A stretch of 13,002 bases of DNA. It comes from Archangium sp. (lineage in GTDB: Bacteria; Myxococcota; Myxococcia; Myxococcales; Myxococcaceae). The translations under genes were made by a program, and so were the position numbers. Position 1 is the stretch's first letter. Every line of letters starts with the position of its first letter. Under the pieces are notes generated by a model, which saw only the letters and a list, made by a program, of their open reading frames with translations, searched no databases and was not told the origin of the DNA. The stretch spans positions 1-13,002 of the forward strand of contig JAEUJR010000746.1 of the NCBI GenBank assembly GCA_016793585.1, read 5' to 3'. This document shows, piece after piece, positions 1 through 5,818 of this stretch.

Positions 1-734
1 GTGCGGCTGCCGACGACGGTCTCGCCGTTCTTGATGGCGCCGATGCGGCGAATGTCGAGGCGCTGCGAGGCGTAGAACTTGAGCGCGTTGCCGCCCGTCG
101 TCGTCTCGGGGTTGCCGAACATGACGCCGATCTTCATGCGAATCTGGTTGATGAAGATGAGGCACGTCTGGCTCTTCGCCACCGTACCCGTCAGCTTGCG
201 CAGCGCCTGGCTCATGAGGCGCGCCTGCACGCCCATGTGCGCGTCGCCCATTTCACCTTCGAGCTCGGCCTTGGGAACGAGGGCGGCGACGGAGTCGATG
301 ACGAGGCAGTCGATGGCGCCCGAACGAACCAGCATCTCGGCGATCTCGAGGCCCTGCTCACCGGTGTCGGGCTGCGAGAGGAGCAGGTCGTCGGTGCGCA
401 CGCCCAGCTTGCGCGCGTACCCGATGTCCATCGCGTGCTCGGCGTCGATGTAGCCACACACGCCGCCGCGCTTCTGCGCCTCGGCCACGATGTGCAGACA
501 GAGCGTCGTCTTACCCGACGACTCCGGCCCGTAGATTTCGACGATGCGGCCGCGCGGCACGCCACCGACGCCGAGCGCGATGTCGAGCGAGACCGACCCG
601 GTGGGAATCGTGGTGACGTCTTTCGCCATGGGCTCGTCGTTGCCCAGGCGCATGATGCTGCCCTTGCCGAACTGCCGCTCGACGGCCTGCAGCGCGAGCT
701 CGATTGCCTTTTCCTTCTCTTGATTCATCGCCAT
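1..734 (-). CDS. recA: Recombinase RecA, N-terminal 244 residues (3' end outside window)
   Basis: RecA polymerises on single-stranded DNA, catalyses homologous strand exchange and promotes LexA self-cleavage in the SOS response. The translated product matches RecA throughout. It has Walker [10 protein letters not shown] at residues 69-77, the YIDAEHA strand at 95-101, Walker B LVIDS near 144-148, the loop L2 segment [18 protein letters not shown] near 206-223, and the [15 protein letters not shown] stretch after it. RecA proteins are usually about 340-350 residues, so roughly 100 C-terminal residues are missing at the window edge. The ATG at 734 is chosen because AGGGGAG lies 7 nt upstream; a second ATG at 728 is possible. 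Myxobacteria can carry two recA genes (known for Myxococcus xanthus), and which one this is cannot be told here. Identification is very secure. Confidence 0.98.
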   Translation of the reverse strand, partial: MAMNQEKEKAIELALQAVERQFGKGSIMRLGNDEPMAKDVTTIPTGSVSLDIALGVGGVPRGRIVEIYGPESSGKTTLCLHIVAEAQKRGGVCGYIDAEHAMDIGYARKLGVRTDDLLLSQPDTGEQGLEIAEMLVRSGAIDCLVIDSVAALVPKAELEGEMGDAHMGVQARLMSQALRKLTGTVAKSQTCLIFINQIRMKIGVMFGNPETTTGGNALKFYASQRLDIRRIGAIKNGETVVGSR

Positions 735-761
735 GACTCGTCTCCCCTCGGGGTGGTGGAA

Positions 762-778
762 CCTGAACGCCTGTTTCG
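762..778 (-). promoter_or_regulatory. Possible LexA/SOS-type operator upstream of recA
   Basis: Read on the minus strand, this is CGAAACAGGCGTTCAGG, ending 27 nt before the recA ATG. By my comparison it agrees at 15 of 17 positions with the LexA-box consensus I recall for Myxococcus xanthus, CTRHAMRYBYGTTCAGS, including the whole GTTCAGG half. The location suits an operator overlapping the recA promoter. The consensus is from memory, and M. xanthus also has LexA-independent damage induction, so the regulator is an inference. Confidence 0.35.
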
Positions 779-798
779 TATCAGACATTGGCCGTCAT

Positions 799-811
799 AG
801 ACCAGCGGTCT
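799..811. repeat. Small inverted repeat upstream of recA
   Basis: This is a perfect 5-bp inverted repeat, AGACC-AGC-GGTCT, in the 119-bp gap between recA and the upstream lipoprotein gene, about 65 bp before the recA start. It lacks a T-run, so it does not look like an intrinsic terminator. A protein-binding site is possible, but a repeat this short could be chance. Confidence 0.3.
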
Positions 812-853
812 GACATGCTCCGCAAAGCCGACTGATTCTAGAGGCTTACCAGT

Positions 854-1192
854 TCAAGGCTTCGACGAACTCTGCACCGCGATGCCCTGAACGATGGTGC
901 AGTACCGGCTGACGATGAGGAAGTTCTGGTAGTACGTCTCGGCCGTCACCTGAATGAGCGCGTCGCCCGAGCGCTGGCGAATCGCATCACGAATGGCGGC
1001 CTGAAAGTCATTGCCGGTCGAGATGGGGAAGACGCTGAAGAGGTACCAGAGGCAGTCGGTCTCTTCGACGGGCCCAAGCTCGGTGTAGCCGCCCGGCGCG
1101 AGTGGCCGCGTCGACGTCATCATCGCGATGGGTGAACGAATGCACGACGACGAAGTCACCGCCAACAACGCGAGCAGGAGTGCGAGGCGCAT
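854..1192 (-). CDS. Small putative lipoprotein, TRL-like
   Basis: The product is 112 residues. A hydrophobic leader (residues 1-16, MRLALLLALLAVTSSS) is followed by Cys17, so it is probably exported and perhaps lipidated, although SSSC is a poor lipobox. The mature part has a TELGPVEETDC segment, then NDFQAAIRDAIRQRSGDALIQV and a final YCTIVQGIAV strand. This layout resembles small TRL-like lipoproteins, which have a CTIVxG-type C-terminal strand and an 'aI.dAik..gg...i..v' helix-strand core. The family call is from pattern recognition only. The start at 1192 is chosen over a GTG at 1243 because it begins the signal peptide directly and avoids overlap with the upstream gene; no clear ribosome binding site is visible. 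It lies 40 bp downstream of the PEGA gene on the same strand and probably shares its transcript. Function unknown. Confidence 0.72.
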   Translation of the reverse strand: MRLALLLALLAVTSSSCIRSPIAMMTSTRPLAPGGYTELGPVEETDCLWYLFSVFPISTGNDFQAAIRDAIRQRSGDALIQVTAETYYQNFLIVSRYCTIVQGIAVQSSSKP

Positions 1193-1232
1193 GGTCGGCG
1201 CATAGCGCGTCGGCCCACGACACGCACGGGGG

Positions 1233-2018
1233 TCAGCGCACACCAGCAGGCCAGCCGATGGTGGCGTCGCAGGGGCCGCCGCAGACGACGGTCGGGTCTG
1301 GCGTGGGTTTCGGCGCCTGGCTCACGGCGACGCCAGTGACGACGCCCGCGACGACGACGGCTGCGACGCCGGCCCAGACGTACCAGCGGGCGTAGAGCGG
1401 CGGCTCTTTGGCGCTCCGTTTCCCGGCGAGCTCGAGGTCGAGGTCGCTGTCACCGTCAGGCGTGAGGTCGACGGCGACGGGTGAGTCGCTGCCCGGCACG
1501 AGGGCGATCGAGATGGTCTGGTCGACGCCCGCGACGACCTCGACGGTCTGCTGCTTCGGCTTGAAGCCGTCGGCCGAGACCGTCACCTCATGTCGGCCGG
1601 CGTCGAGCACCTTCGAGAGCGGCAGGCTCTCGGCGAGCGCGCCGTCGATGGAGGCGGTCGCGCCCTCGGTCGGCGACTCCACGGCCACCACCGCGCCCGT
1701 CGCGACGAGCGTGAAGCTGAACTCGTTCTTCTTCGCGGCCACGAGGGTCACCGTCTCGGTGAGGGTGCGGTAGCCGGGGCGCTGCACCTTGAGCACGTGC
1801 TCGCCGGGTTTCAGCGTCTTCTCCTCCATCGGCAGCGCAATCGGCGCCTCGCCATCGATGATGAGCTGCGCGCCGGCGACCGGCGCCGTGAGCGTCACCA
1901 CCACGCCCGTCTTGCGCGCCTTCTTCTTCGGCGTCAGGTCGAGCCCTTCGAAAACCTGTGCATGGGAGCAGAATGAAGCGACGATGAGCGCGACTCCCAG
2001 CGGCCGTGCGAGTCTCAT
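1233..2018 (-). CDS. PEGA-domain protein with signal peptide and C-terminal membrane anchor
   Basis: The product is 261 residues. A signal peptide covers residues 1-20 (cleavage probably after SHA). Two PEGA-type beta repeats follow at about 39-105 and 109-174. The first carries the hallmark PGEHVLKVQRPGYR, the second AGRHEVTVSADGFKP; the first also has the typical AQLIIDGE opening strand. Next comes an acidic linker (about 184-197, DLTPDGDSDLDLEL), one transmembrane helix (about 212-233) and a short tail with two cysteines (CGGPC). PEGA domains are found on extracytoplasmic or surface proteins and are thought to act in binding or assembly, not catalysis. The layout predicts a periplasmic domain anchored in the membrane. 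GGAG lies 6 nt before the ATG. The start codon is 28 bp from that of a divergent lipoprotein gene, and a TRL-like lipoprotein gene follows. Specific role unknown. Confidence 0.9.
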   Translation of the reverse strand: MRLARPLGVALIVASFCSHAQVFEGLDLTPKKKARKTGVVVTLTAPVAGAQLIIDGEAPIALPMEEKTLKPGEHVLKVQRPGYRTLTETVTLVAAKKNEFSFTLVATGAVVAVESPTEGATASIDGALAESLPLSKVLDAGRHEVTVSADGFKPKQQTVEVVAGVDQTISIALVPGSDSPVAVDLTPDGDSDLDLELAGKRSAKEPPLYARWYVWAGVAAVVVAGVVTGVAVSQAPKPTPDPTVVCGGPCDATIGWPAGVR

Positions 2019-2046
2019 TTCACTCCACAGTAGGGAGGCGCTCGCA
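2019..2046. promoter_or_regulatory. 28-bp divergent gap with ribosome binding sites for both genes
   Basis: The start codons of the PEGA gene (minus, ATG at 2018) and the large lipoprotein gene (plus, GTG at 2047) are separated by only 28 bp. The gap holds GGAG for the leftward gene (minus-strand read, 6 nt before ATG) and GGGAGG at 2033-2038 for the rightward gene, 8 nt before GTG. There is no space for promoters, so any promoter of either gene must lie inside the other's coding sequence or further away. Confidence 0.7.
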
Positions 2047-4698
2047 GTGGGTCAAACGTCCATCGGTGCTCGGCTCTTGCTGGTGTGTGCGCTCGTCTCC
2101 GCCTGCCCACCTTCGCGCTCGGCGATTCAGGTGACGATCGAGGTCGACGCCACGGTGAAGAGCACCTGCTTCACGGTGGTGGCGCGCGGCGCTGACGGCA
2201 CCGAGAGCGTCTCTGCGCCCGTCGCCCGCAAGGAGCGGCTCGTGGTCGCGGTGTACTCGAGCGACAAGCTCGACGGCGAGGTCACGCTCACCGCGCGCGG
2301 CTTCGTGGGCAGCGGCTGTGAGGCGCCGCAGGTGCTCAACGACGAGAGCGAGCCGGCCACGGGCGTCTTCGTGAAAGACGTGGTCTCGACGGTGACGCTG
2401 GTGGTCTCGGCGCCCGGCCCTGCGCTCGACGCCGACCGTGACGGGTACCGCGCTTCGCTCAAAGACGGCCCCGACTGCGCCGATGGGAATGCGGCCATTC
2501 ACCCGGGCGCGACCGAGGCGTGCACCGATGGCGTCGACAACGACTGCGACCTGCTGACGGACTGCGCGGCGCCGACGTGCGAGGGCTCGACCTGCAACGA
2601 CGGCATGCTCTGCACGACCCAGGACCGCTGCCAACAAGGAGCGTGTCGAGGCACGGCGGTGCAGTGCGCGCCCGGCTCGGGGCAGTGCGCGGCGGCGGGG
2701 GTCTGCAACCCGGCGACGGGTGCGTGCGTCTTCACCCGCGTCGACGCAGGCACCTCGTGTGACGACGGCAACCCCTGCACCGGCCCCGACGTGTGTCTCG
2801 TCGACGGAGGCTGTGCAGCGCAGACGACGCTGGCGTGCGCGACGCCGCCTGGCCCCTGCTTCGCGGCCGTGGGGGTGTGCCTGGGGGACGCGGGCTGTGT
2901 CTATGCACCGCTCGACGCCGGCGCGGTCTGCAACGATGGCAACGCCTGCACGACGAGCGACCGCTGCACGGCGACCGGTTCGTGCGCGGGCACGGCCGTG
3001 ACGTGCGCTGCGGCGCCCGGCCAGTGCTTCGCGACGTTCGGCACCTGCAACCCCGGTGATGGCGGCTGCACGTACCAGGTGAGCACCGGCGCGGCGTGCA
3101 GCGACTCCAACACGTGCACGCTGGGCGATTCCTGTCAGGCCGACGGCGGCTGCGCGGGTACGGCGTTCTCGTGCACGACGCCTCCCAACGGCTGCTTCAA
3201 CGCCGCGGGAGCCTGTCTGACCGATGGCGGCTGCTCGTACCCGGCCCGCACGGTCGGCGCTGCCTGCGACGATGGCAATCTCTGTACAACCAATGACGCG
3301 TGCTCGGCAACACAGACATGTGATGCCATTGCGCGCAGCTGCAACACTCCGCCAAGCGCGTGTTTCAGCGCGGGGGCGTGCGACGTCGACGCTGGCTGTG
3401 TGTATTCACTGAGCCCGGGCGCGGCATGCAGCGACAGCGACCCGTGCACGACGGGCGAGAGTTGCCTGGCCGATGGTGGTTGCGCCGGCGGCTCCACCTA
3501 TTCTTGTACGACTCCACCCTCTTCGTGTTTTGCGCCCAGCGGCGCCTGTCAGGGCGATGGCGGCTGCAGCTACACCGTGGGGCCGTTGTTCCAGGCGTGT
3601 GATGGCGGAGCGTGCCGCGCCGATGGTGGCTGTACGCCGCCGTCCTTCCCGTACACGCCGAGCAACTTCAACCCCGCGGTCGTGGCAGCGGGCGGGCTCG
3701 TCGGCTCGGTGACGCTCAACTGCGCGGCGGTGTTCGACTCGTCACCCGACGCGTCGACGCCGTTCGTGACGTGGTGCAACCAGCCGCAGCCGAACGTCGT
3801 CACCGTCGCGCAAGACGGAGGGCCCGACGTGGTGGTGTTGGGCATGTACGGGCTCGACGTGACCGCGGCTGGCAGCCTGCGGGTGTTGGGCTCCCGGCCG
3901 GTGGTGTTCGCGGTGTTCGACACGGCGACGCTCGCGGGCCCGGTGCAGGCGAACGCACAGCTCGACGTGGCAGGCGCGGGTGGGTCGACGGCGCTGTGTG
4001 GCGCTTCGACGGGCGGCGCTGGCACGACGAGCTCGGGCCGCGGCGGAGGGGGTGGCGGTGGTGGCTTCGGCACGACGGGCGCGAACGGCGGGCAGGGCAA
4101 CAACAGCGGCGCGACGATTGGAGCCGCGGGTGCGGCGTTCGGGGCCGCGACGTTGACGCCGCTGCGCGCGGGCTGCTCGGGCGGGCCGGGCGGTGGAACG
4201 CTCGCCGGCGTCGGTGGTGCCGGCGGTGGAGCGCTTCAATTCTCGGTCGCTGGCTCGCTGCGCGTGTCGAACGTCGTCACCGCGTCGGGTGGTGGCGGCA
4301 GGCAGGCGACGAACAACTCGTCGGGTGGTGGCGGCGGCGGCAGCGGCGGCGCGGTGCTGCTCGAGGCGGCCTCGCTCACGGTGACGAGCGCGGGACGGCT
4401 CACGGCGAATGGCGGCGGCGCTGGAGAAGGCGCAGATCAGGGCACGCAGGGCGAGATCGGCGCGAATGGAGCGACCACCAGCGCGACCCCGGCCGCGGGC
4501 GGCAATACCAACAACGCCGGCAATGGTGGCAATGGTGGCGCGGGCTCGACGGCTCCAACGTTGGGCGGCAACGACAACCGCGGCGGTGGTGGTGGCGGCG
4601 GCGCGGTCGGCCGAATCAGGGTGAACGCGTTCGGCGCGTGCAGCATCGACCCGGCCGCCATCGTGAGCCCGGCCGCGAGCCGCTCGGGTTGCCCGTGA
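2047..4698 (+). CDS. Large lipoprotein: MopE-like metal-binding motif, six Cys-rich repeats, Gly-rich C-terminus
   Basis: The product is 883 residues. A signal peptide ends in the lipobox LVSAC with lipid Cys at residue 20. A beta-rich N-terminal domain (about 25-125) follows, then an Asp-rich DADRDGY...DCADGNAAIHPGATE...DGVDNDCD motif (about 128-173), characteristic of the MopE-type putative metal-binding motif. Residues 183-517 hold six tandem 8-cysteine repeats of about 54-57 residues, with a partial seventh copy to 533. A low-Cys domain (about 535-640) leads to a Gly-rich part (about 642-855) and a short end with CSID and GCP. It is likely anchored at the cell surface or outer membrane. 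Large proteins of this build are common in myxobacteria, mostly of unknown function; adhesion or matrix roles are guesses. The frame is open upstream, but GTG at 2047 is preferred because GGGAGG is 8 nt upstream, the signal peptide starts at once and overlap with the divergent gene is avoided. Confidence 0.88.
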   Translation: MGQTSIGARLLLVCALVSACPPSRSAIQVTIEVDATVKSTCFTVVARGADGTESVSAPVARKERLVVAVYSSDKLDGEVTLTARGFVGSGCEAPQVLNDESEPATGVFVKDVVSTVTLVVSAPGPALDADRDGYRASLKDGPDCADGNAAIHPGATEACTDGVDNDCDLLTDCAAPTCEGSTCNDGMLCTTQDRCQQGACRGTAVQCAPGSGQCAAAGVCNPATGACVFTRVDAGTSCDDGNPCTGPDVCLVDGGCAAQTTLACATPPGPCFAAVGVCLGDAGCVYAPLDAGAVCNDGNACTTSDRCTATGSCAGTAVTCAAAPGQCFATFGTCNPGDGGCTYQVSTGAACSDSNTCTLGDSCQADGGCAGTAFSCTTPPNGCFNAAGACLTDGGCSYPARTVGAACDDGNLCTTNDACSATQTCDAIARSCNTPPSACFSAGACDVDAGCVYSLSPGAACSDSDPCTTGESCLADGGCAGGSTYSCTTPPSSCFAPSGACQGDGGCSYTVGPLFQACDGGACRADGGCTPPSFPYTPSNFNPAVVAAGGLVGSVTLNCAAVFDSSPDASTPFVTWCNQPQPNVVTVAQDGGPDVVVLGMYGLDVTAAGSLRVLGSRPVVFAVFDTATLAGPVQANAQLDVAGAGGSTALCGASTGGAGTTSSGRGGGGGGGGFGTTGANGGQGNNSGATIGAAGAAFGAATLTPLRAGCSGGPGGGTLAGVGGAGGGALQFSVAGSLRVSNVVTASGGGGRQATNNSSGGGGGGSGGAVLLEAASLTVTSAGRLTANGGGAGEGADQGTQGEIGANGATTSATPAAGGNTNNAGNGGNGGAGSTAPTLGGNDNRGGGGGGGAVGRIRVNAFGACSIDPAAIVSPAASRSGCP
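2593..3597 (+). repeat. Six tandem 8-cysteine protein repeats
   Basis: These six coding repeats average about 56 residues. Each starts with C(N/D/S)D(G/S)-x-x-CT and runs on through a second CxxxxxC pair, a C-x-x-PP-x-x-CF-type segment and a DGGC-x-Y end, finishing with GA. All copies keep eight cysteines at near-constant spacing. Even cysteine numbers in a secreted protein imply four disulfides per repeat. Copies differ clearly from each other, so this is an old duplication rather than a recent expansion. Copies 4 and 6 replace the DG of CNDGN/CDDGN by DS. Confidence 0.85.
3970..4611 (+). repeat. Glycine-rich low-complexity coding region
   Basis: This encodes roughly 210 residues with runs of glycine (up to nine in a row after a short Ser-Ser-Gly-Arg lead near residue 670), mixed with Ala, Asn, Thr and Ser. 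Three or four Gly-rich blocks are separated by short beta-type segments such as GALQFSVAGSLRVSNVVTAS. The blocks recall PGRS or Gly-loop surface proteins. GGC/GGT codon runs make the DNA repetitive and prone to slippage. Confidence 0.7.
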
Positions 4699-4718
4699 CG
4701 CAGCCGACGGAAGCCAGA

Positions 4719-5234
4719 ATGCGCGAGGTCTTCAACGTGCTCGAGCACCACATCGAGCACGTCTACGGCATTCCCGTGCGAATTCGTGACGTGCCCAACC
4801 CCTTCTCCGGAGACCTGGACGGCGCCGAGATTCACGTCGACTACGCCGAAGACATCGAGAGCGCCCTCTTCATCATCGCGCACCTCTTCGGGCACACCGT
4901 GCAGTGGAACACCGACGTCGCCGCGCGAGAGATTGGCTACCGGCTGTACCCGAACCCGTCGGAAGAGATGCTGCAGCGCCTGCACGACTACGAGCACGAG
5001 GCCTGCCGGTATTCGATGCAGCTCTTCCACGACGCGGGTGTGCACGACCTCGACCAGTGGCTCTCGGACTACTCGGCCTGCGACTTCGCCTACCTCGTCG
5101 ACTTCTACAGGACGAACGTGAAGAAGCCGTTCAAGGCCTTCTGGCGAGACGGCGCACCGAGGCTCACGCCCAAGGCGATTCCGGCCTTTCACCCGACGAA
5201 GTGGGTCTCTCGCTGGGAAGGCATCGTCGTCTGA
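4719..5234 (+). CDS. Small zincin-like protein with HLFGH motif, function unknown
   Basis: The product is 171 residues, soluble, with no signal peptide. Residues 47-64 (ESALFIIAHLFGHTVQWN) form a helix with His55-x3-His59, where zincin metalloproteases of the ImmA/IrrE or SprT sort have HExxH. Residues 91-103 (YEHEACRYSMQLF) look like the downstream helix that gives the third, glutamate ligand in such folds. The catalytic Glu is replaced by Leu56, so it may bind metal without ordinary peptidase activity, or the similarity may be only structural. The family call is an inference from these two motifs. ATG 4719 has GGAAG 5 nt upstream. A GTG at 4695 overlaps the previous stop codon (GTGA), would add 8 residues, and is a serious alternative that would couple translation. 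The 3' end overlaps the convergent reductase gene by 46 bp. Confidence 0.82.
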   Translation: MREVFNVLEHHIEHVYGIPVRIRDVPNPFSGDLDGAEIHVDYAEDIESALFIIAHLFGHTVQWNTDVAAREIGYRLYPNPSEEMLQRLHDYEHEACRYSMQLFHDAGVHDLDQWLSDYSACDFAYLVDFYRTNVKKPFKAFWRDGAPRLTPKAIPAFHPTKWVSRWEGIVV

Positions 5235-5797
5235 CGCTTCACCTGGTAGCGCAGCTCGACCATGCCGGTGGAGTACGCAGTCGTGTCGACGAGGTGCATC
5301 GGCACGTCACGCCCCACCGCCTCGAAGAAACGAATGCCGTCGCCGATGACGATGGGCACCATCGCGTAACGAACTTCATCGACCAACCCCAATCGCAGAC
5401 ATTCGCCACACAGCGCGCCGCCTCCGACGACCCAGATGTCTTTGAAGCGCGGCTTCACCTGTTCGTTCAACAAACGCACGAGGTCGCCAGACCAGAACTC
5501 GACCGGGTGGTTGGCTTTGGGCAGGTCACGATGGGTCGCGACGAAGACCGGCTTGTCACCATAGGCCCAGCCCGCGCCGCTCGACTCGAAGCCCAGCGCC
5601 GTCTCCCAGGTGCGCGCGCCCATCACGTAGCAGTCGATGCTGCCCAGCACGGCCTGCATCGCGGCGGCGTCGAGCGCCTTCCCAGAGGGAAACTCGTCGG
5701 CCGTCTCGAGGAAGTCGACGCGCCCATCACGCCTCGCGATGAAGCCATCGAGGCTGGCCACCATGTGAACCGTCACCCGACCAGCTGAAGCACCCAT
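5189..5797 (-). CDS. RibD/dihydrofolate reductase-like family protein
   Basis: The product is 202 residues, about the usual length of stand-alone RibD C-terminal-domain proteins (YwjB/YyaP type). Visible family features are the opening strand VTVHMVASLDGFIAR (residues 8-22), the YVMGARTWE nucleotide-binding segment (57-65), the DIWVVGGGALCGECLRLGLVDE segment with its Gly triplet (120-141), and the following VPIVIGDGIRFFE (147-159). Members are predicted NAD(P)H-dependent reductases; a true substrate is rarely known, and neither folate nor riboflavin synthesis genes are nearby. It is cytoplasmic, with no export signal. ATG 5797 is used; a GTG one codon earlier is possible, and GAGG sits very near the start. 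It begins 21 bp after the stop of the propeller lipoprotein gene, so it is probably the last gene of that operon. Its end overlaps the convergent zincin-like gene by 46 bp. Confidence 0.92.
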   Translation of the reverse strand: MGASAGRVTVHMVASLDGFIARRDGRVDFLETADEFPSGKALDAAAMQAVLGSIDCYVMGARTWETALGFESSGAGWAYGDKPVFVATHRDLPKANHPVEFWSGDLVRLLNEQVKPRFKDIWVVGGGALCGECLRLGLVDEVRYAMVPIVIGDGIRFFEAVGRDVPMHLVDTTAYSTGMVELRYQVKRQTTMPSQRETHFVG

Positions 5798-5818
5798 CAC
5801 CTCACTCTAGCTGGTGAG

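Noticed and set aside
1789..2046. N-terminal extension of the Cys-repeat lipoprotein
   Set aside because: It would lie antisense to the PEGA gene and hide the signal peptide inside the protein; GTG 2047 has a good ribosome binding site and starts the signal directly.
2593..3597. CRISPR or DNA-level tandem array
   Set aside because: The periodicity is at the protein level only; the DNA units differ and have no uniform short repeats and spacers.
3612..4694. Long upstream extension of the zincin-like gene frame
   Set aside because: It translates to an Arg/Trp/Gly-rich low-complexity product lying inside the lipoprotein gene in another frame. The zincin-like protein begins at 4719 or 4695.
4437..5192. 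251-codon minus-strand frame opposite the zincin-like gene
   Set aside because: It spans the end of one plus-strand gene and most of another, with a poly-Pro stretch from antisense Gly codons; no ribosome binding site or family signal.
5801..5818. Inverted repeat CTCAC/GTGAG between the propeller and reductase genes as a terminator
   Set aside because: The stem is only 5 bp with an 8-nt loop and no T-run on either strand; it probably does not stop transcription.
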